From: Vicugna pacos
Taxonomy: Eukaryota > Chordata > Mammalia > Artiodactyla > Camelidae
DNA length: 64,000 bases
NCBI RefSeq assembly: GCF_048564905.1
Contig: NC_133002.1
Span: forward strand, 61,871,183-61,935,182
Direction of reading: 5' to 3'
A program made the translations under genes and the position numbers. Under the pieces are notes generated by a model that did no database searches, was not told the origin of the DNA, and worked only from the letters and a program-made list of their open reading frames with translations. Below, one piece after another: positions 26,101-35,644 of the stretch; within the stretch, counting starts at the first letter, position 1; each line of letters begins with the position of its first letter.

Positions 26101-29100
26101 CGCAGGGGCAGCTTCAGGCGTGCACAGGACTGCGGGGGGCCGGGCAGAAGGAGCCCCGACCCTGCCCCCGCCGCCCTGAGCAGGCCCCACCCAGAAGCCG
26201 CCCCCAGGGCTGAGTGGCCCCCAGAGGCAGCGGGACCACTCCTTTGAGTCACTCATCCCCAGGGGCCAGAACGTGCGTCCGGGGGTGCCTGCCTCACACC
26301 AGCAGGGCTCCAGGCAGCTTCCTGGGATTAACAGGACGGCCTTCACCCACGTGCGCTGGTAAACGTTAACATCACCTCTCCGGACCAAAGAGAAGGAAGG
26401 AGCGGTTTCTACGCGTAGCCTCTGCCGGCTCCTGTGGTGCAAATCCTGTCACAGAAGCCCGTCTCCGCCACCAGCCCGACACCACCGAGCACGGACCGGG
26501 AAAGACGCGCGCCCGCGGCACCCGCGAGCCCCGCGCCCCGGGCCCCGGTCCGGCGAGCCGGCTGAGACGGGCACACCCGGCCCGACGCGCGCCCCCGACC
26601 GAGGCTCGGTCCCCGGATGTGTAAGTAGCACCCACAGCTGGGCAGGCCTGGCTCACGGGGCCACCCCAGAAGATGACTCCAAAGAGCCAACAAGCCCCGG
26701 GAGGGCGAGTCCGGCTGCCCGCGGAGCTCCCAGAACAGCCGCAGGGACACGGCCGCGACACCCAGAGCTGGGCGGGGGCTTGTGGGGCAGCCCAGCCCGC
26801 GGCCTCCACGAAAGCTGCCCTGAGACCCGGGCCCGCTGCCCACAGCCCGTCCAGTGACTCGGGGGCAACGTCCACACAGACGCGGCTGGAGACAGGAAGT
26901 AGCTGAGGAGCTGCCGGTGGGGCTGGGGGGCTGGCCAAAGTCCTCCAGAGCTGCCGGTGGGGGTGGCTGCACGCTTCCGTATATACAGCGAACATCACCA
27001 GGTGGACGGGCGAGTTGTACAGTACGTGAATTTCAACTCAACAAAGCTGTCAGGGACGGAGGGAGAGGCCGCGGCAGAGTGCCCAGCGCCGGCAGGAGGC
27101 CGTGCCCGTCCACGGTGGTGCCGAGGAGCCGCCGGGCCAGGCCACAGGGTGGCACGCGGTCCTCAGGGAGCGACCTCAGGCCTGAGGCCCAGTGGGACCA
27201 GTCAGGTGTTCCCACATACGTCCTAGGGGTGGGCGGTGGTGCGTCCCGGAAACCGGGGGTTCCTCCTTCCGAGGGGCGTGAGGACACCTGGGTGGGCCCC
27301 ACAGCAGGTGGAGAGGACCACCTACCCGGGAGCCAGCCCGTCACACAGTCACAGCATCCCTCTACAAGTGACGCCTCCCAGCGGGGCCGGAGGCTGGACA
27401 GGCAGCCCCGAGTAGGACCAGCTGCAGAACGTGCGGGGCTCAGGGCGAAGTGGGACCAGGAGGCCCCTGTCCAACGTCATTAAGCATTTGAAGACAGCGG
27501 GACCAGAGAGTAGACCACCCCCATCCCAGTGAGGGCTCCTCATGACACCAGCCAGCGTCCTTAGCACCACCTCCCACCCACCGCCCAGGCTGGCCTCAGC
27601 GCAGGGGTGACAGCAGAGTTGGGGGCTGGGACTCAGGCCCCCCTGCTGCTGACCTGGCTCACGTCAACAGGCAGGCTGTGTCCCTGGACACCCCGAGGCC
27701 AGCTGGCGAGGGCTGCCTGGTGCCGTGCACCCAGCCCTTCCTTGGCAGGACAAGACAACACCAGCACACCCTCACCAGGGTTGAGCAAGGCCAGGCCCAG
27801 CCACATCCCACCCTGAGAGGTGACCTGAGGGGCCCCGCCCCACCCTCCTGGCCAGCATCCTGCTACCTCACCTCACCTGTGACAGGTGACCCTCAGGTGG
27901 CCCAGAACTTCCACTGCACTGGCCCTGCCCACTCCTGTCATGCCACTTCCTCCGGTAGACCCAGAGCAGGGGCCGGGGCCCTGCGAGGACTGGCCCCCAT
28001 CCTCCCACCCCCGGCCCCCAGGCTGGACTGGGAGAGCCCGCGTCCTCCCCGAAGCCCCCACCTACCCAGCTCTGGGTGCTGCTCCCGCATGGCTGCGACT
28101 GCCGCTCTAACCCCAGAGTCGTCCTGAGCAGAAGAACTTCCCTGACCCTGGGGCACCCCGGCCCCTGCCCCCCGCCCACCCTGGTAGAGGAAGGCAGGGC
28201 TCAGCGTGGACACTGCCTACCGCAACGGTCGGGCCAGGCCGCCTGGGAGCTGGCTCCAGCCCGGCGTCCTCCGCCCTCGTTTCCTCCGCCGCTTCCTTTG
28301 CCGGGGGCGGGGAGGCCACAGGCTGCCCGTCCTGCTGCTGCTGGTTCCTCCCGAGAGGCAGCTGGAGGCCAGGGAGCGAGGCCCCAGGTGCCCGGACGAG
28401 GGCGCTGCCTGGGGCCGCAGCTGCCGTCCCAGCACACCGCGGTCCAGCAAGCTCGTGTGTTCTGAGTCGCCTGCACACGTGTTACGGTGCTTTTTGCCAG
28501 ACACCTCCAGGTGGGTAGGGCTGCCCCAGTTTACACAGAGGAGATGGAGGCAGGCGTGAAGGCAGAGGCCGGCTCGGCCCCAGCCCAGATCCCACGGGCT
28601 GACAGCTGCCCTGCAGAAGTGTCCAGAGCTGCTGTTACGATGCACGTGTAGTGTCCGACGTCCTGAGGCTGGACGTTCCACATCAGGGCCACGCGCCCTC
28701 CAGGGGCTACAGGGCACGACCCTTCCTGCCTCTTTCAGCTTCTGGAGGCCCCGGGCATCCTTGGCTCAAGACCGCATCACCCCAGCTCTGCCCTCAACAT
28801 CATGGGGAACTGGATGCCCCCCCGAATCTCTCTCTGCTCTCTCATAAGGACCCCAGATGTGGATTTAGGCCACCAGGATACAGGATGACTTCATCTTAAC
28901 TTACCACAGCTCCAAGTACCGTATTTCCAAACAGGCTCCTGTCCTGAGGTTCTGGGTGGGCATGAATCTGGGGGAACGCTAGTCCACCCAGGAGCCCCTC
29001 GAGCTAGGGAAGGTGGGGCACGGGGAGGAATACGTTTCCCTGGACGGAGACTGCTCAGGGGCAGTGACTGCAGGTGGAGGGGCCAGGTACGGCCCACCCT

Positions 29101-32100
29101 CAGGAAAAGGTGACCAGGTGACAGCCACCAGGAGAGACGGCTCCAGGCTCCCCAAGCCTCAGGCCACCGTGACTCTGTGACTCATTCCACCAACTAAAGT
29201 GAGAGGCAGTGGGGGTGGCTGAGGGCCAAGGGTGAGGCAGGGGATCCGGCTTCCCCCTAGCCACGACCCTGACCTCCACCCAGGAGGCCACAGTGGCCAC
29301 GGCCCAGCCCAGGCTGTGTGTGTATCACGTTTACACACAGGTCAGAGCATCTGTGAGCATGTGTGCGTTCGTGTGTGTTCACGGGTGTGAGTGCATGTGT
29401 GAGCTGCACAGGGCTGTGTGGGTGCAGGGGTGCGTGGGGGAGAAACAGCCCCTTTGAGAGAAGGGCACAGCCTGGTTTCCTGGAGAATGTGCCAGAATGC
29501 AGAGAAATTGCCCTGGGGAGGGGGGGCTGTGACCTACCCCTGGTCCTGAGCCGGCCCGCCCCCCACAGACCCACCCCCAGGCAAACCTTCCACCCTGGGG
29601 CGAGGTACGGGCAGAAGAGGTGACCCTGGTCAAACAGCAGGCCCTTGCTGCCCCCCTCCAGGCCTGAGCCGGTCTGGGAAAGGCCGTCTGGGGGCCCAGG
29701 TAGCATCTGCCTTCAACCAGGGCCCGTGGGCAGCAGGCGGCCAGCAGTGGGTCACCGAGTTCCAGCCGCACTGCCAGCACGTGTCCATCAGCGTGGGAGC
29801 GGGACCCCCAGGGCCGCACAAGCCCATTCTCGGGTGCCTGCTCAGCCCTCAAGTCCCCAGGTGCACCTGTCCCCCGGCAGCTCAGCCCCTGCCCAGCCGG
29901 AGCCCCTTCCCTCTGCCCTGTCCCCGGGCATGCTCACCCCGGAACCAGGGCCACGCACACTGGGGCCAGGCACAGGGTGAGGACATGGGCAGGGGGCAGT
30001 GTGACCGAGAGGCTAGGGGCTGGGGGGGCTGCCTTGTCTTCTGTGAACTTCCCCAAACTCCAGGTCGGGCCGACTGGCCCGCAGTGACCCTTGCCCCAGG
30101 GTCAGGCTTGACTGGCACCACCTAGGGACTAGCCCTGACTCAGTGTGCCACACCACCGACCCCAGCCATCTGCACAGGACCCTCAGCGGAGGGCACCACA
30201 GTCATTCCCACCTACAGATTAAGAAACTGAGGCACGGAGGTGGCCGCAGCTTTGGGGAAGGGCTTGTCCACTACCTACCCCAGGGGGTCCCCAGGCAAGC
30301 CCCGGATTCGCTGGGCTCCTGCCCAGAAACCACGGAGCTCGAATTGAGGTGCACCTGCCAGGCACTTGCTGCGGTCCTGGGCTGCACACGGTCGGCCTGA
30401 GGCTGGCAGGGTGAGGAACAAGGCGGTCCCCTGCCTCCGAGCGCTGCAGCTGCCCCCTCGAGGCCACACGCCCTCCCCCAGCCGCTGCTCCTGACTCCCA
30501 TGGGGCACCCTCATCACCCCTCCATTCCTGGCTTCCAGGCACCACCCACCTGGTCTCCCCAGAGTGAGGTTCCACCTATGCAAGGCTAAGTGGCAGAGAG
30601 GTTGAGTGACTGGCCCAAGGCTACACAGCACCGAGGTGACAGGGCTGTGACTGCCCAGAAATCCCCCAGGGTCACACACATCCTGGACCCCAGAGGAGGC
30701 AGCCCTTCCAGACTCCCACCTGCGCCGGCCCATCGCCCCAGGAGCACACACTCGGGCCTGGCCCCCTCGAGCCGCCTGCCCTGCCCATGTTGGAGAGGTG
30801 GCCTAGGCAGGCGCTGGGTTAAAATGAGGCTCCCAGCCCCCTCAAGCGGGTGCCCATGGCCTCGGCCTCAACCTCAGCCCTCGTCACTCTCTCTGCAACA
30901 GCCACCACTGTCACCACCTCTATGGGAAATGCCACAGAGCCCATGATGGACGCAGAGCTCTCAGTGGGCAGCAGAACTGGCCTGGTGACATTGTGAGGAC
31001 TCCCTTCCTGGGCCCGAGTCACTATGTCCACCCCTGAGTGTTGAGTGACCACAGAAACAAGCTCCAAGAGAGCCATGCACATGAGTGTCCCCCGCCCTCT
31101 GAGTTTGGTGGACTTCAAGCAAAGTAGCCCCCTAGACAGGAGCCAACCTCAAAAAGAACCATCTCGCTCTGCTTTGGAGGAAAGCCATCTGCCACTGTGG
31201 CCTTGTCTGAATGCACCACCCCCCTCCAAAATAGCAGTCTGTGTTCACTGAGTGCCAAGTTTTCACCAGGCCCTTCACCCCTAACAGAGCCCGGGGGGCT
31301 GGGTAGGTGTCACTACCCCATTTTACCAATGAGAAAACTGAGGCTCAGGGAGGCAACGTTGGGCAGGGGGACTCCAGGCAGTGGGAGCCAGGCTCTGAAC
31401 ACTGGGCATTTAGCGGGAGGGTAGGAGACCCCACCTCTCTTCCACCCCAGTGCCCACGTGGGGGCCAACAGGAGGCCTGCGCCGAGCCCACAACCCATCA
31501 CCACCATCTAGGGCGGCCCGCCCCAAGGGGCACCGCTCTCCCCTTCACTCCACCTGCAAAGAGGAGACCCCCTTGCCTCCTGCCAGCTTTTTCCCTTGTA
31601 AGTCCTCAAACTGACACATTATAATTACACTGATCACAGCTGTTTAGACAAATATTTGAAGAGGAGCAAAGCTCTGTTCGAAAATGGGGGAAGGGTCTCC
31701 TGCCGGTGTGTGTCGGGGGAGGGTAACTGAACGCACACAGGTAAGTCCAGGCCCCACGGAGAGCACAGAGGCAGGGCGTGGGGGAGGGCGGGCCCCATCC
31801 CTGGGTCAGTCCTGGCTCATACAACCCGCCTCCGCCAACGGTTCCAAGGTCGGACCCTCGCCTGCCAGCAGCCACCCCACCTGGCACACCCGCCTGGAGC
31901 CACCTGAACACCTAAAGGTTGTCTGGGCCTGGGACTGCTCTGCAGGGCCACCTCCACCCCCACTTCCAGCCCTACCCTCAGAGCCCAGCCAGGGCTGTCA
32001 CTGCCAGATTCTGGGCCATCCACGGGTGACACCGTGTTGTCCAAGCCCTGAGAGTCGCCTTGGGAAGTCATTTCTGAGCGAGTGACACCCACACCCTACG

Positions 32101-33209
32101 CCCAGCAGACGAACTTGCTGTCAGCTCCCCGGCCAGGAGCAAATGCATTCAGATAGGGCCATGCCCTGGGGACCCTGTGCATCACTGCACGAACTGGGCC
32201 CTGCTTCAGGGACGGGGACCCAGCAGGGCCCGTCACGTGCTCACCCAGCTTTGTTTTGGCTGGAGCAGCCTGTGCCAGAGCCCCAGTGACATGTGGGTGG
32301 GCCCCTGGGCCCCTGGGCCCCTGGGCCATGGCTCCAGGGCAGGGGTTTCTCTCTCACTTGAGCCAAGGGGGCGGGGGGCGGGCAGGACTGGTGAAGGCAC
32401 AGGGGAGAAAGCCCAGCACCACAGATGCCAGCTGCTGCCAGGAGGGCAGGCAGCCCCAGTAAGCAGGCTGCCAGGGCCACCAGCCTGGCGGAACAAGGGG
32501 CCAGGCCGCAGGTCCCCTACCACTAGCTTGACAGCACCACCTCGGCCTCCCTCTCTGTCCCGAGGGCCTGGGCATCCATGAAGGCCCGTCTCTGCTGCGC
32601 CGCTGTCCAGTGGGCTCTGTCCTGTGGGCTGACCACCACTCCCACCTCCCCATGCAGTTGGCTGGGTAGCCTGGCAGGGCTCCCCAGAGCCTGCTCCCAG
32701 CCTGGGAGGAGCCTCCCGCGCTAAGACCGCAGGCCGGCAAGGGGCCATGGCAGCCTGGGCCTGGGGGGCCACACTCCCACACCTCCTAGGGCCCTTAGTC
32801 CTGGCTACCTCCTCCCCGGGACACTGGGGCCAATGCGGGCCCTCCTGCCCCAGTTACCTGAGCTGGAAGCTTCCACGGACACAGGGCAGTGCCCCCACTG
32901 CCCACCCGCGCTGCTGGAGGCCTCAGCTGTGCAGGTCCCAGCCCCAAGGCCTGCCCACCGCCACAGATCCGGGCCTCTAGGGGGTCCTGTCCAGAAAGCT
33001 GTTCCTTTTGCGGCTCCGCTCAGAGTGGGGAAAGGGTTAATTTCCATGCAAAACAGAAAACCGGCGGCTCAGGAAGCATCATGTCCGCAGTCTGCAGGTT
33101 AGGGGCAGCCGCAGCGGGCAGAGGGCTGGCAAGGGGTGCGGCCAGCGGACTCACCAGGGTCGAAGTGCGAGCTGAAGGCGAAGCTGGGGTTGAAGAAGGA
33201 CGACGACAT
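665..33209 (-). CDS. AATK: AATK (LMTK1) lemur-type kinase, 14 coding exons
   Basis: AATK is a membrane-anchored kinase of neurons and endosomes, linked in the literature to Rab11 endosome traffic, neurite growth and apoptosis. Coding exons in transcript order (5' end..3' end, minus strand): 33209..33155, 15833..15700, 12900..12756, 10326..10247, 9749..9631, 9433..9346, 8642..8509, 7290..7206, 7124..7003, 5532..5383, 4934..2288, 2198..2051, 1882..1703, 705..665. Every junction has an AG acceptor and GT donor, and the joined frame is open for 1375 codons, close to the human length of 1374. It starts [16 protein letters not shown] and ends in [11 protein letters not shown], both alignable to human AATK. 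Order along the protein: one membrane helix (about 32-53) followed by a cysteine pair, a kinase domain (about 125-390), a very long disordered tail, a KAVSF motif near 1238-1242 and a Ser-rich C-terminus. Alternative 5' exons are not resolved. Confidence 0.96.
2288..4934 (-). CDS. AATK: AATK giant exon: kinase end and disordered tail
   Basis: One 2647-nt exon supplies about 64% of the protein (residues 371-1253). It begins with the final helices of the kinase C-lobe, then runs through a low-complexity Pro/Ser/Glu-rich tail with family-conserved islands: [55 protein letters not shown] and [11 protein letters not shown]. Near its end are an acidic run ([17 protein letters not shown]) and [23 protein letters not shown] fits the RVxF class of protein-phosphatase-1 docking motifs; PP1 binding is established for LMTK2 and inferred here. 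The repeated DSxY/ESP-type sites look like phosphorylation targets, but this is not proven by sequence. Confidence 0.95.
5383..10326 (-). CDS. AATK: AATK kinase-domain exons (7 exons)
   Basis: Exons 10326..10247, 9749..9631, 9433..9346, 8642..8509, 7290..7206, 7124..7003 and 5532..5383 encode most of the kinase domain. Visible landmarks are the glycine loop [10 protein letters not shown] (130-139), the beta-3 lysine in VVVKEL (K156), the catalytic loop VHSDLALRN (D253, N258), the metal-binding DYG (D271) and the APE motif (A298-E300). The catalytic loop reads HSD rather than HRD and the DFG motif reads DYG. Both are family traits of LMTK kinases rather than damage, so activity is plausible. 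The remainder of the C-lobe ([20 protein letters not shown]) is at the start of the next, very large exon. The intron 7125-7205 is only 81 nt. Confidence 0.94.
8041..8119 (+). ncRNA. MIR3065: mir-3065, antisense of mir-338
   Basis: The plus strand of the same DNA folds into the complementary hairpin. The 5p product (UCAACAAAAUCACUG...) would be 8050-8072 and the 3p product (UCAGCACCAGGAUAU...) 8090-8112, the positions of human miR-3065-5p and -3p, with one change near the end of the 3p arm. Expression needs a plus-strand transcript antisense to AATK, which cannot be judged from sequence alone. Confidence 0.85.
8047..8114 (-). ncRNA. MIR338: mir-338 precursor hairpin
   Basis: The minus strand of AATK intron 7 (7291-8508) contains the mir-338 stem-loop. 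The 3p mature sequence lies at 8072-8051 and, from memory, matches human miR-338-3p at all 22 positions; its seed reads CCAGCAU. The 5p arm is at 8108-8087 (AACAAUAUCCUGG...). Position in an AATK intron is the same as in human. miR-338-3p is known to be co-expressed with AATK in neurons and oligodendrocytes and to promote differentiation. The loop differs from human while both arms are conserved. Confidence 0.97.
9826..9862 (-). mobile_element. MIR SINE remnant in AATK intron
   Basis: TGTGCCTCAGTTTACTCGTC then TGCAAAATGGG equals the MIR words TGTGCCTCAGTTTCCTCATCTGTAAAATGGG. Confidence 0.6.
10327..15699 (-). other. AATK: AATK introns 2 and 3
   Basis: These introns (12901-15699 and 10327-12755) flank the 145-nt exon 12900..12756, which encodes the juxtamembrane segment [14 protein letters not shown]...[12 protein letters not shown]. 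Apart from a faint MIR-like stretch near 12190-12260 (GGGTTCAAAGCCCAGCTG, resembling the MIR tRNA-derived part) I see no further element or gene. Confidence 0.6.
15700..15833 (-). CDS. AATK: AATK exon 2, transmembrane segment
   Basis: This exon encodes residues 19-63. After a short lumenal stretch ([10 protein letters not shown]) there is a hydrophobic run of about 22 residues (residues 32-53, beginning LSVVAVSF), then [12 protein letters not shown]. The Cys pair next to Lys-Lys on the cytosolic side matches the palmitoylation site described for AATYK proteins. This membrane anchor is what separates the long membrane-bound form from the shorter soluble form described in mouse. The acceptor is tcggcag and the donor gtgagg. 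Confidence 0.93.
18530..18600 (+). mobile_element. MIR SINE remnant
   Basis: ACCATTGTGCCCACTTCAGA then GAGGAGAAAACTGAGGCTCT and AAGTTACAGTCACAC match the MIR word order. Confidence 0.55.
22052..22163 (+). mobile_element. Camelid tRNA-Ala-type SINE, diverged copy
   Basis: The head (GGGGGGTGCGGCTCAGCGGG) aligns with a tRNA-Ala-derived SINE, followed by GAGGTCCTGGGCTCAGTCC in place of the usual B box and a tail AAATAAATACACCTAATTACC. That tail form is characteristic of the camelid family. The decayed promoter boxes and the lack of a clear target-site duplication suggest an older insertion than the copy near 63 kb. Confidence 0.8.
22880..23270 (+). mobile_element. LINE-like tail fragments
   Basis: GCCAAAACCCATCAGATCGC and CCTCAGTAGAGCTGAAAAC, then ATCTCAAAATGTCAGCAGTG with TTGTCTTGGGTGGCAGAATT, resemble two common L1 3' tail segments in series. 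Probably one or two old 5'-truncated insertions; family not resolved. Confidence 0.45.
23390..23441. repeat. Perfect 26-bp tandem duplication with G9 run
   Basis: CTCAAACTGCACGA followed by nine G and CAC occurs twice, at 23390-23415 and 23416-23441, identical in all 26 positions. It lies in AATK intron 1. Confidence 0.9.
24960..25160. repeat. Imperfect CA/CAC-rich tract
   Basis: Many ACAC-type words (ACACATACACACG, CTCACACTCACACACTGACA) are interspersed with other sequence over 200 bp, a decayed CA-rich repeat in AATK intron 1. Confidence 0.6.
26390..26800. promoter_or_regulatory. CpG-dense island inside AATK intron 1
   Basis: A few hundred bases around 26460-26640 are rich in CG dinucleotides (e.g. 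GACGCGCGCCCGCGGCACCC), unlike the surrounding intron. No coding exon of AATK maps here. It may be an internal promoter or enhancer. Mouse Aatk is known to use alternative 5' ends giving forms with and without the membrane segment, but I see no exon here that proves this. Confidence 0.4.
26975..27055 (+). mobile_element. Short L1 tail fragment
   Basis: ACAGTACGTGAATTTCAACT followed by CAACAAAGCTGTCAG corresponds to the end of an L1M 3' UTR (GTATGTGAATTATATCTCAATAAAGCTGT). Only the last part is present. Confidence 0.55.
29310..29425. repeat. Imperfect TG-rich tract
   Basis: TGTGTGTGTATC, GTGAGCATGTGTGCGTTCGT and GTGTGTTCACGGGTGTGAG form a decayed TG repeat in AATK intron 1. Confidence 0.6.
30190..30245 (+). 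mobile_element. MIR SINE remnant
   Basis: CCTACAGATTAAGAAACTGA followed by GGCACGGAGGTGGC is the MIR segment ACAGATGAGGAAACTGAGGCACAGAG with few changes. Confidence 0.5.
30580..30655 (+). mobile_element. MIR SINE remnant
   Basis: GAGAGGTTGAGTGACTGGCC then CAAGGCTACACAGC is a clear MIR stretch (GAGAGGTTAAGTAACTTGCCCAAGGTCACACAGC). Confidence 0.6.
31240..31360 (+). mobile_element. MIR SINE remnant
   Basis: GTGTTCACTGAGTGCCAAGT, then CACTACCCCATTTTACCAAT and GAGAAAACTGAGGCTCAGGG match the MIR 3' half in reverse orientation (CATTTTACAGATGAGGAAACTGAGGC). Strand given as the reading strand. Confidence 0.65.
32299..32327. repeat. 8-bp tandem repeat GGGCCCCT
   Basis: The unit GGGCCCCT is repeated three times and followed by a partial copy. 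Confidence 0.85.
33155..33209 (-). CDS. AATK: AATK coding exon 1 (start codon)
   Basis: The start codon is at 33209-33207. The exon encodes 18 residues beginning [12 protein letters not shown], which match the human N-terminus. It ends in CCTG followed by gtgagt, leaving one base of the next codon. The start lies inside a CpG island and no in-frame extension upstream resembles a protein, so this ATG is preferred. The 5' UTR continues to higher coordinates for an unknown distance. Confidence 0.93.
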
Positions 33210-33597
33210 GGCCAGGGCCAGCACCGCGGCTGGGCATCCCCCGGCGGGCGCTGCGCTCAGGACGCCCGCGGCCCCGGTCCGCGCCGCGCCATCACCCGAA
33301 CGGCCGCCCCGCCGCAGGTGCGAGCGCGCCTTGGCCGCCGGGTCCCGCCGAGCGCCCACAGCCGCAGCCGCGGGGCCGGCGGGGTGCGGGTGCGGGCGGC
33401 GGCGACAGGCGAGGCGCCTCCCCCAGCCGGCCGCGGCGCCGCGGGGCTCCCGGGCTGGTGCAGTCCGAAAACACCGGCGGGAGCGCGCACGGGGGGGGGG
33501 CTCCCTACCCGGCTGGGGGGGGCACGGAGCCGCGCGGAGGGGGAAACAGAAGGCTGGGGGGACACGGAGTCGTGGGGCACGGAGGCACGGGGGGGAC

Positions 33598-33861
33598 ACA
33601 GAGACGAAGGATGGGAGACCGGGAGACGCGGGGGTGGCACGGAGACCGGGGGGGGGGCGCTGGGAGGTGGAAGGTGCACGCAGAGAGACGGAGACACGGG
33701 GAGGGGGACACTGAGGCGCGGGTGGGGGCACAGAGACGCAAGATGGGAGACCCGGAGGCTCTGGGTCACGCAGGGTGGGGGAGGGGTGCTAGGAGGCGAA
33801 AGGTGCACAGACTGGGTAGGGGGACGGAGACTCCGGGAGGGGGCACCTGGAGGCGCGGGGG
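33598..33861. repeat. 132-bp G-rich degenerate tandem repeat
   Basis: A unit starting ACAGAGACG at 33598 recurs at 33730, a period of 132 bp. Shared landmarks in the same order are GATGGGAGACC, the GAGG(T/C)G(G/A)AAGGTGCAC block, GGGGGACGGAG-like runs and AGGCGCGGGxG. A partial earlier copy seems to lie at 33535-33597. The plus strand carries many G runs, so G-quadruplexes are possible. It lies just upstream of AATK exon 1 within the CpG island. Confidence 0.65.
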
Positions 33862-34255
33862 TCGGCAGGGAGGCCGGGGGGACGGGGAGCGGGAAGGCGC
33901 GGGGCACGGCGGCGCGCGCGGGGGTGGGCACGATGGCACGCAGAAGCAATGCGAAAGCGCGTGCGGGGTGGCCGGGAGGCGCGGGTCCCTGCGCGCGGGG
34001 GTCGGGGCCCCGCAAGCCGCCCGTACACGCCAGTTTCGGAGGCAGCTCCGGCCCCGCGCCCTTTGGGCGGCGCCAGCGCCGGCGGGGCGGGGGGGCTATT
34101 TTTGCACAAACCGCCCGCCCGCGCCTGTGCCACGCTGCGACAACCGTAGAGGAGCGGCCGCCCCCGCCTGGGAGAGAACAGCGCCCGGCGTTTAGGGCTG
34201 GCGCGGCGGCGCCGGGCACCGAGGGACTATCCCCTTCCTGCCCGCCGCGCGCCCT

Positions 34256-34268
34256 GCCGCGCCATCTT
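34256..34268 (-). promoter_or_regulatory. YY1-like motif, candidate start-site element
   Basis: The minus strand reads AAGATGGCGCGGC, close to the directional YY1 consensus AAGATGGCGGC that is typical just downstream of start sites. Its orientation agrees with AATK transcription. It is about 1.05 kb upstream of the ATG, so using it would imply a long 5' UTR or an unrecognised upstream intron. Confidence 0.4.
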
Positions 34269-35644
34269 GCACGGATGCGGCGGCTGCAAGAGGGCAGGGG
34301 GGGCTGGACACCGGCCCCTCCCCACCTCCCAGGGGCGGGAGAGAGAGTTCGAGAGTAGCTGAGATTTGAGTTTTACATAACGTGGGTCACTCACTTTCTC
34401 ACCCGTCCATTCATTCTCTGGCCAGATGAGCAAAGCGGCTTGGCCGAGCCCGCTGGAGGGCAGGGGGTTGTGGGGCAGAAGAAGGGGCCCGAAAGGCCTT
34501 GCGGAGCGCAGGGCTCCACGGCGAGGGGTGGGCAGGGGCAGAGGAAGGACGGCGAGGGCAGGCCCCTCGGGGGAGGGTGGCCGCTTTGTAGACAGTCCCT
34601 CCACGGGCAAAGGAAGGGGCCTCCCCCGTTCCTCTCATACCTCCGGGGTCCCCTGCTGTGGCAGCCCCAGTGGCCTTAGGCCTGTGGACGAGGATAGGAC
34701 CTCGAGACCCTTCTCTCTGGCCCTGATTGTGTGGACACTACTCCCAGCAGCATTGCTCCACGGGCCGCCGTGCGGGGGCGGAGCCAGCCACAGGGGGCGT
34801 GGCCAGCGGAGGGTGCAGCCGGTAGAAGGGGCTCCGACCCCACGGGGCGGAGGGGCAGCGGCCACCCGTGGAAAGGATGGCTGAGAGCTGAAACACAGGA
34901 GCGCGCCAGTGTGGGGGGCTGGGTCCGTAGAGGGGTGTCTCCCCTTCCCACCTAGGAGGGGAGCTCAAAACTGCCCACCCCCATGTGGCGCGCCCGCCTC
35001 TGTTCCCCAGGAAGGTGCCCAGACACCCGGACCTCCTCGCAGCAGGGTGGGTAGGGGGGCTCCCTGGGGACAAGCAGGCGAAATGGCCAGTGGCCCTAAG
35101 TTGTCTCTGTTCAGACTGCACTGCCATGGCCAGCCTCAGTGACCAGGGGGAGAAGGCCCCCTGTGAAGACCTCTGTGACACGGGTTTGCCTGTGAACACA
35201 CACACGTGCACAGGCTGGCACACTGGCACACAGAAGGGCCTGTCCCCAACATCTCGCCCCCCAGCTCTGAGAAAGGACGGAAAGCCCCCACTGTGAGCCG
35301 TGGCTCTCCCCGCCTTGCTCCTCCAGTGCTCGGGCCAGGGCATGCAGGAGTGAGGGTGGGAGGGGCGGCCCTGCCAATCTGAGGGTGACCGGTGGCCAGC
35401 CTGCCCCAGGGTTTCTATAGGGCTGGCTTCTGCCAACCCCACAGTGGCAAGAGGTCCCTGAAGATGTGTCCTCCCAGCCTGGGGGGAGGCAAGATGGCCC
35501 CGAGCCCTCCACAGCCTGGGCAGGGGCCAGGCCTGAGGGGGGTGGGCAGGGGCTGGGGTGTCCCGCATCCAAAGCAGGGTGGGGCCAGGGTGGGGGCCAA
35601 CCAGGGCTTGCGAGGTAAGGGAGGCTCTATGGGTCACCAGAAAC

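Larger units (their letters stand above)
15834..33154 (-). other. AATK: AATK intron 1 (17.3 kb)
   Basis: This is the largest intron. It carries a decayed camelid SINE (22052-22163), L1 tail fragments (22880-23270, 26975-27055), MIR remnants (18530-18600, 30190-30245, 30580-30655, 31240-31360), a 26-bp duplication (23390-23441), the CpG island near 26.5 kb, CA/TG-rich stretches (24960-25160, 29310-29425) and a GGGCCCCT repeat (32299-32327). I recognised no additional protein-coding exon in it. Confidence 0.8.
33080..34300 (-). promoter_or_regulatory. AATK: CpG island and likely promoter of AATK
   Basis: The stretch is dense in CG dinucleotides and surrounds AATK exon 1, in contrast to the flanks. 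It contains runs such as GGGGCGG-type GC boxes and an AAGATGGCGCGGC (YY1-like) element at 34268-34256 on the minus strand. No canonical TATA box is visible at a fixed distance from the start codon, so dispersed initiation typical of CpG-island promoters is likely. The 5' end of the transcript is not defined by sequence. Confidence 0.7.

Noticed and set aside
33257-34219. 320-codon Pro-rich open frame on the minus strand
   Set aside because: It is the complement of the G-rich tandem repeat and does not resemble a protein family.
32889-34358. 489-codon open frame on the plus strand over the AATK CpG island
   Set aside because: It consists of Gly/Arg/Ala-rich sequence expected of GC-rich repeats read in any frame, with no family motif or codon pattern.
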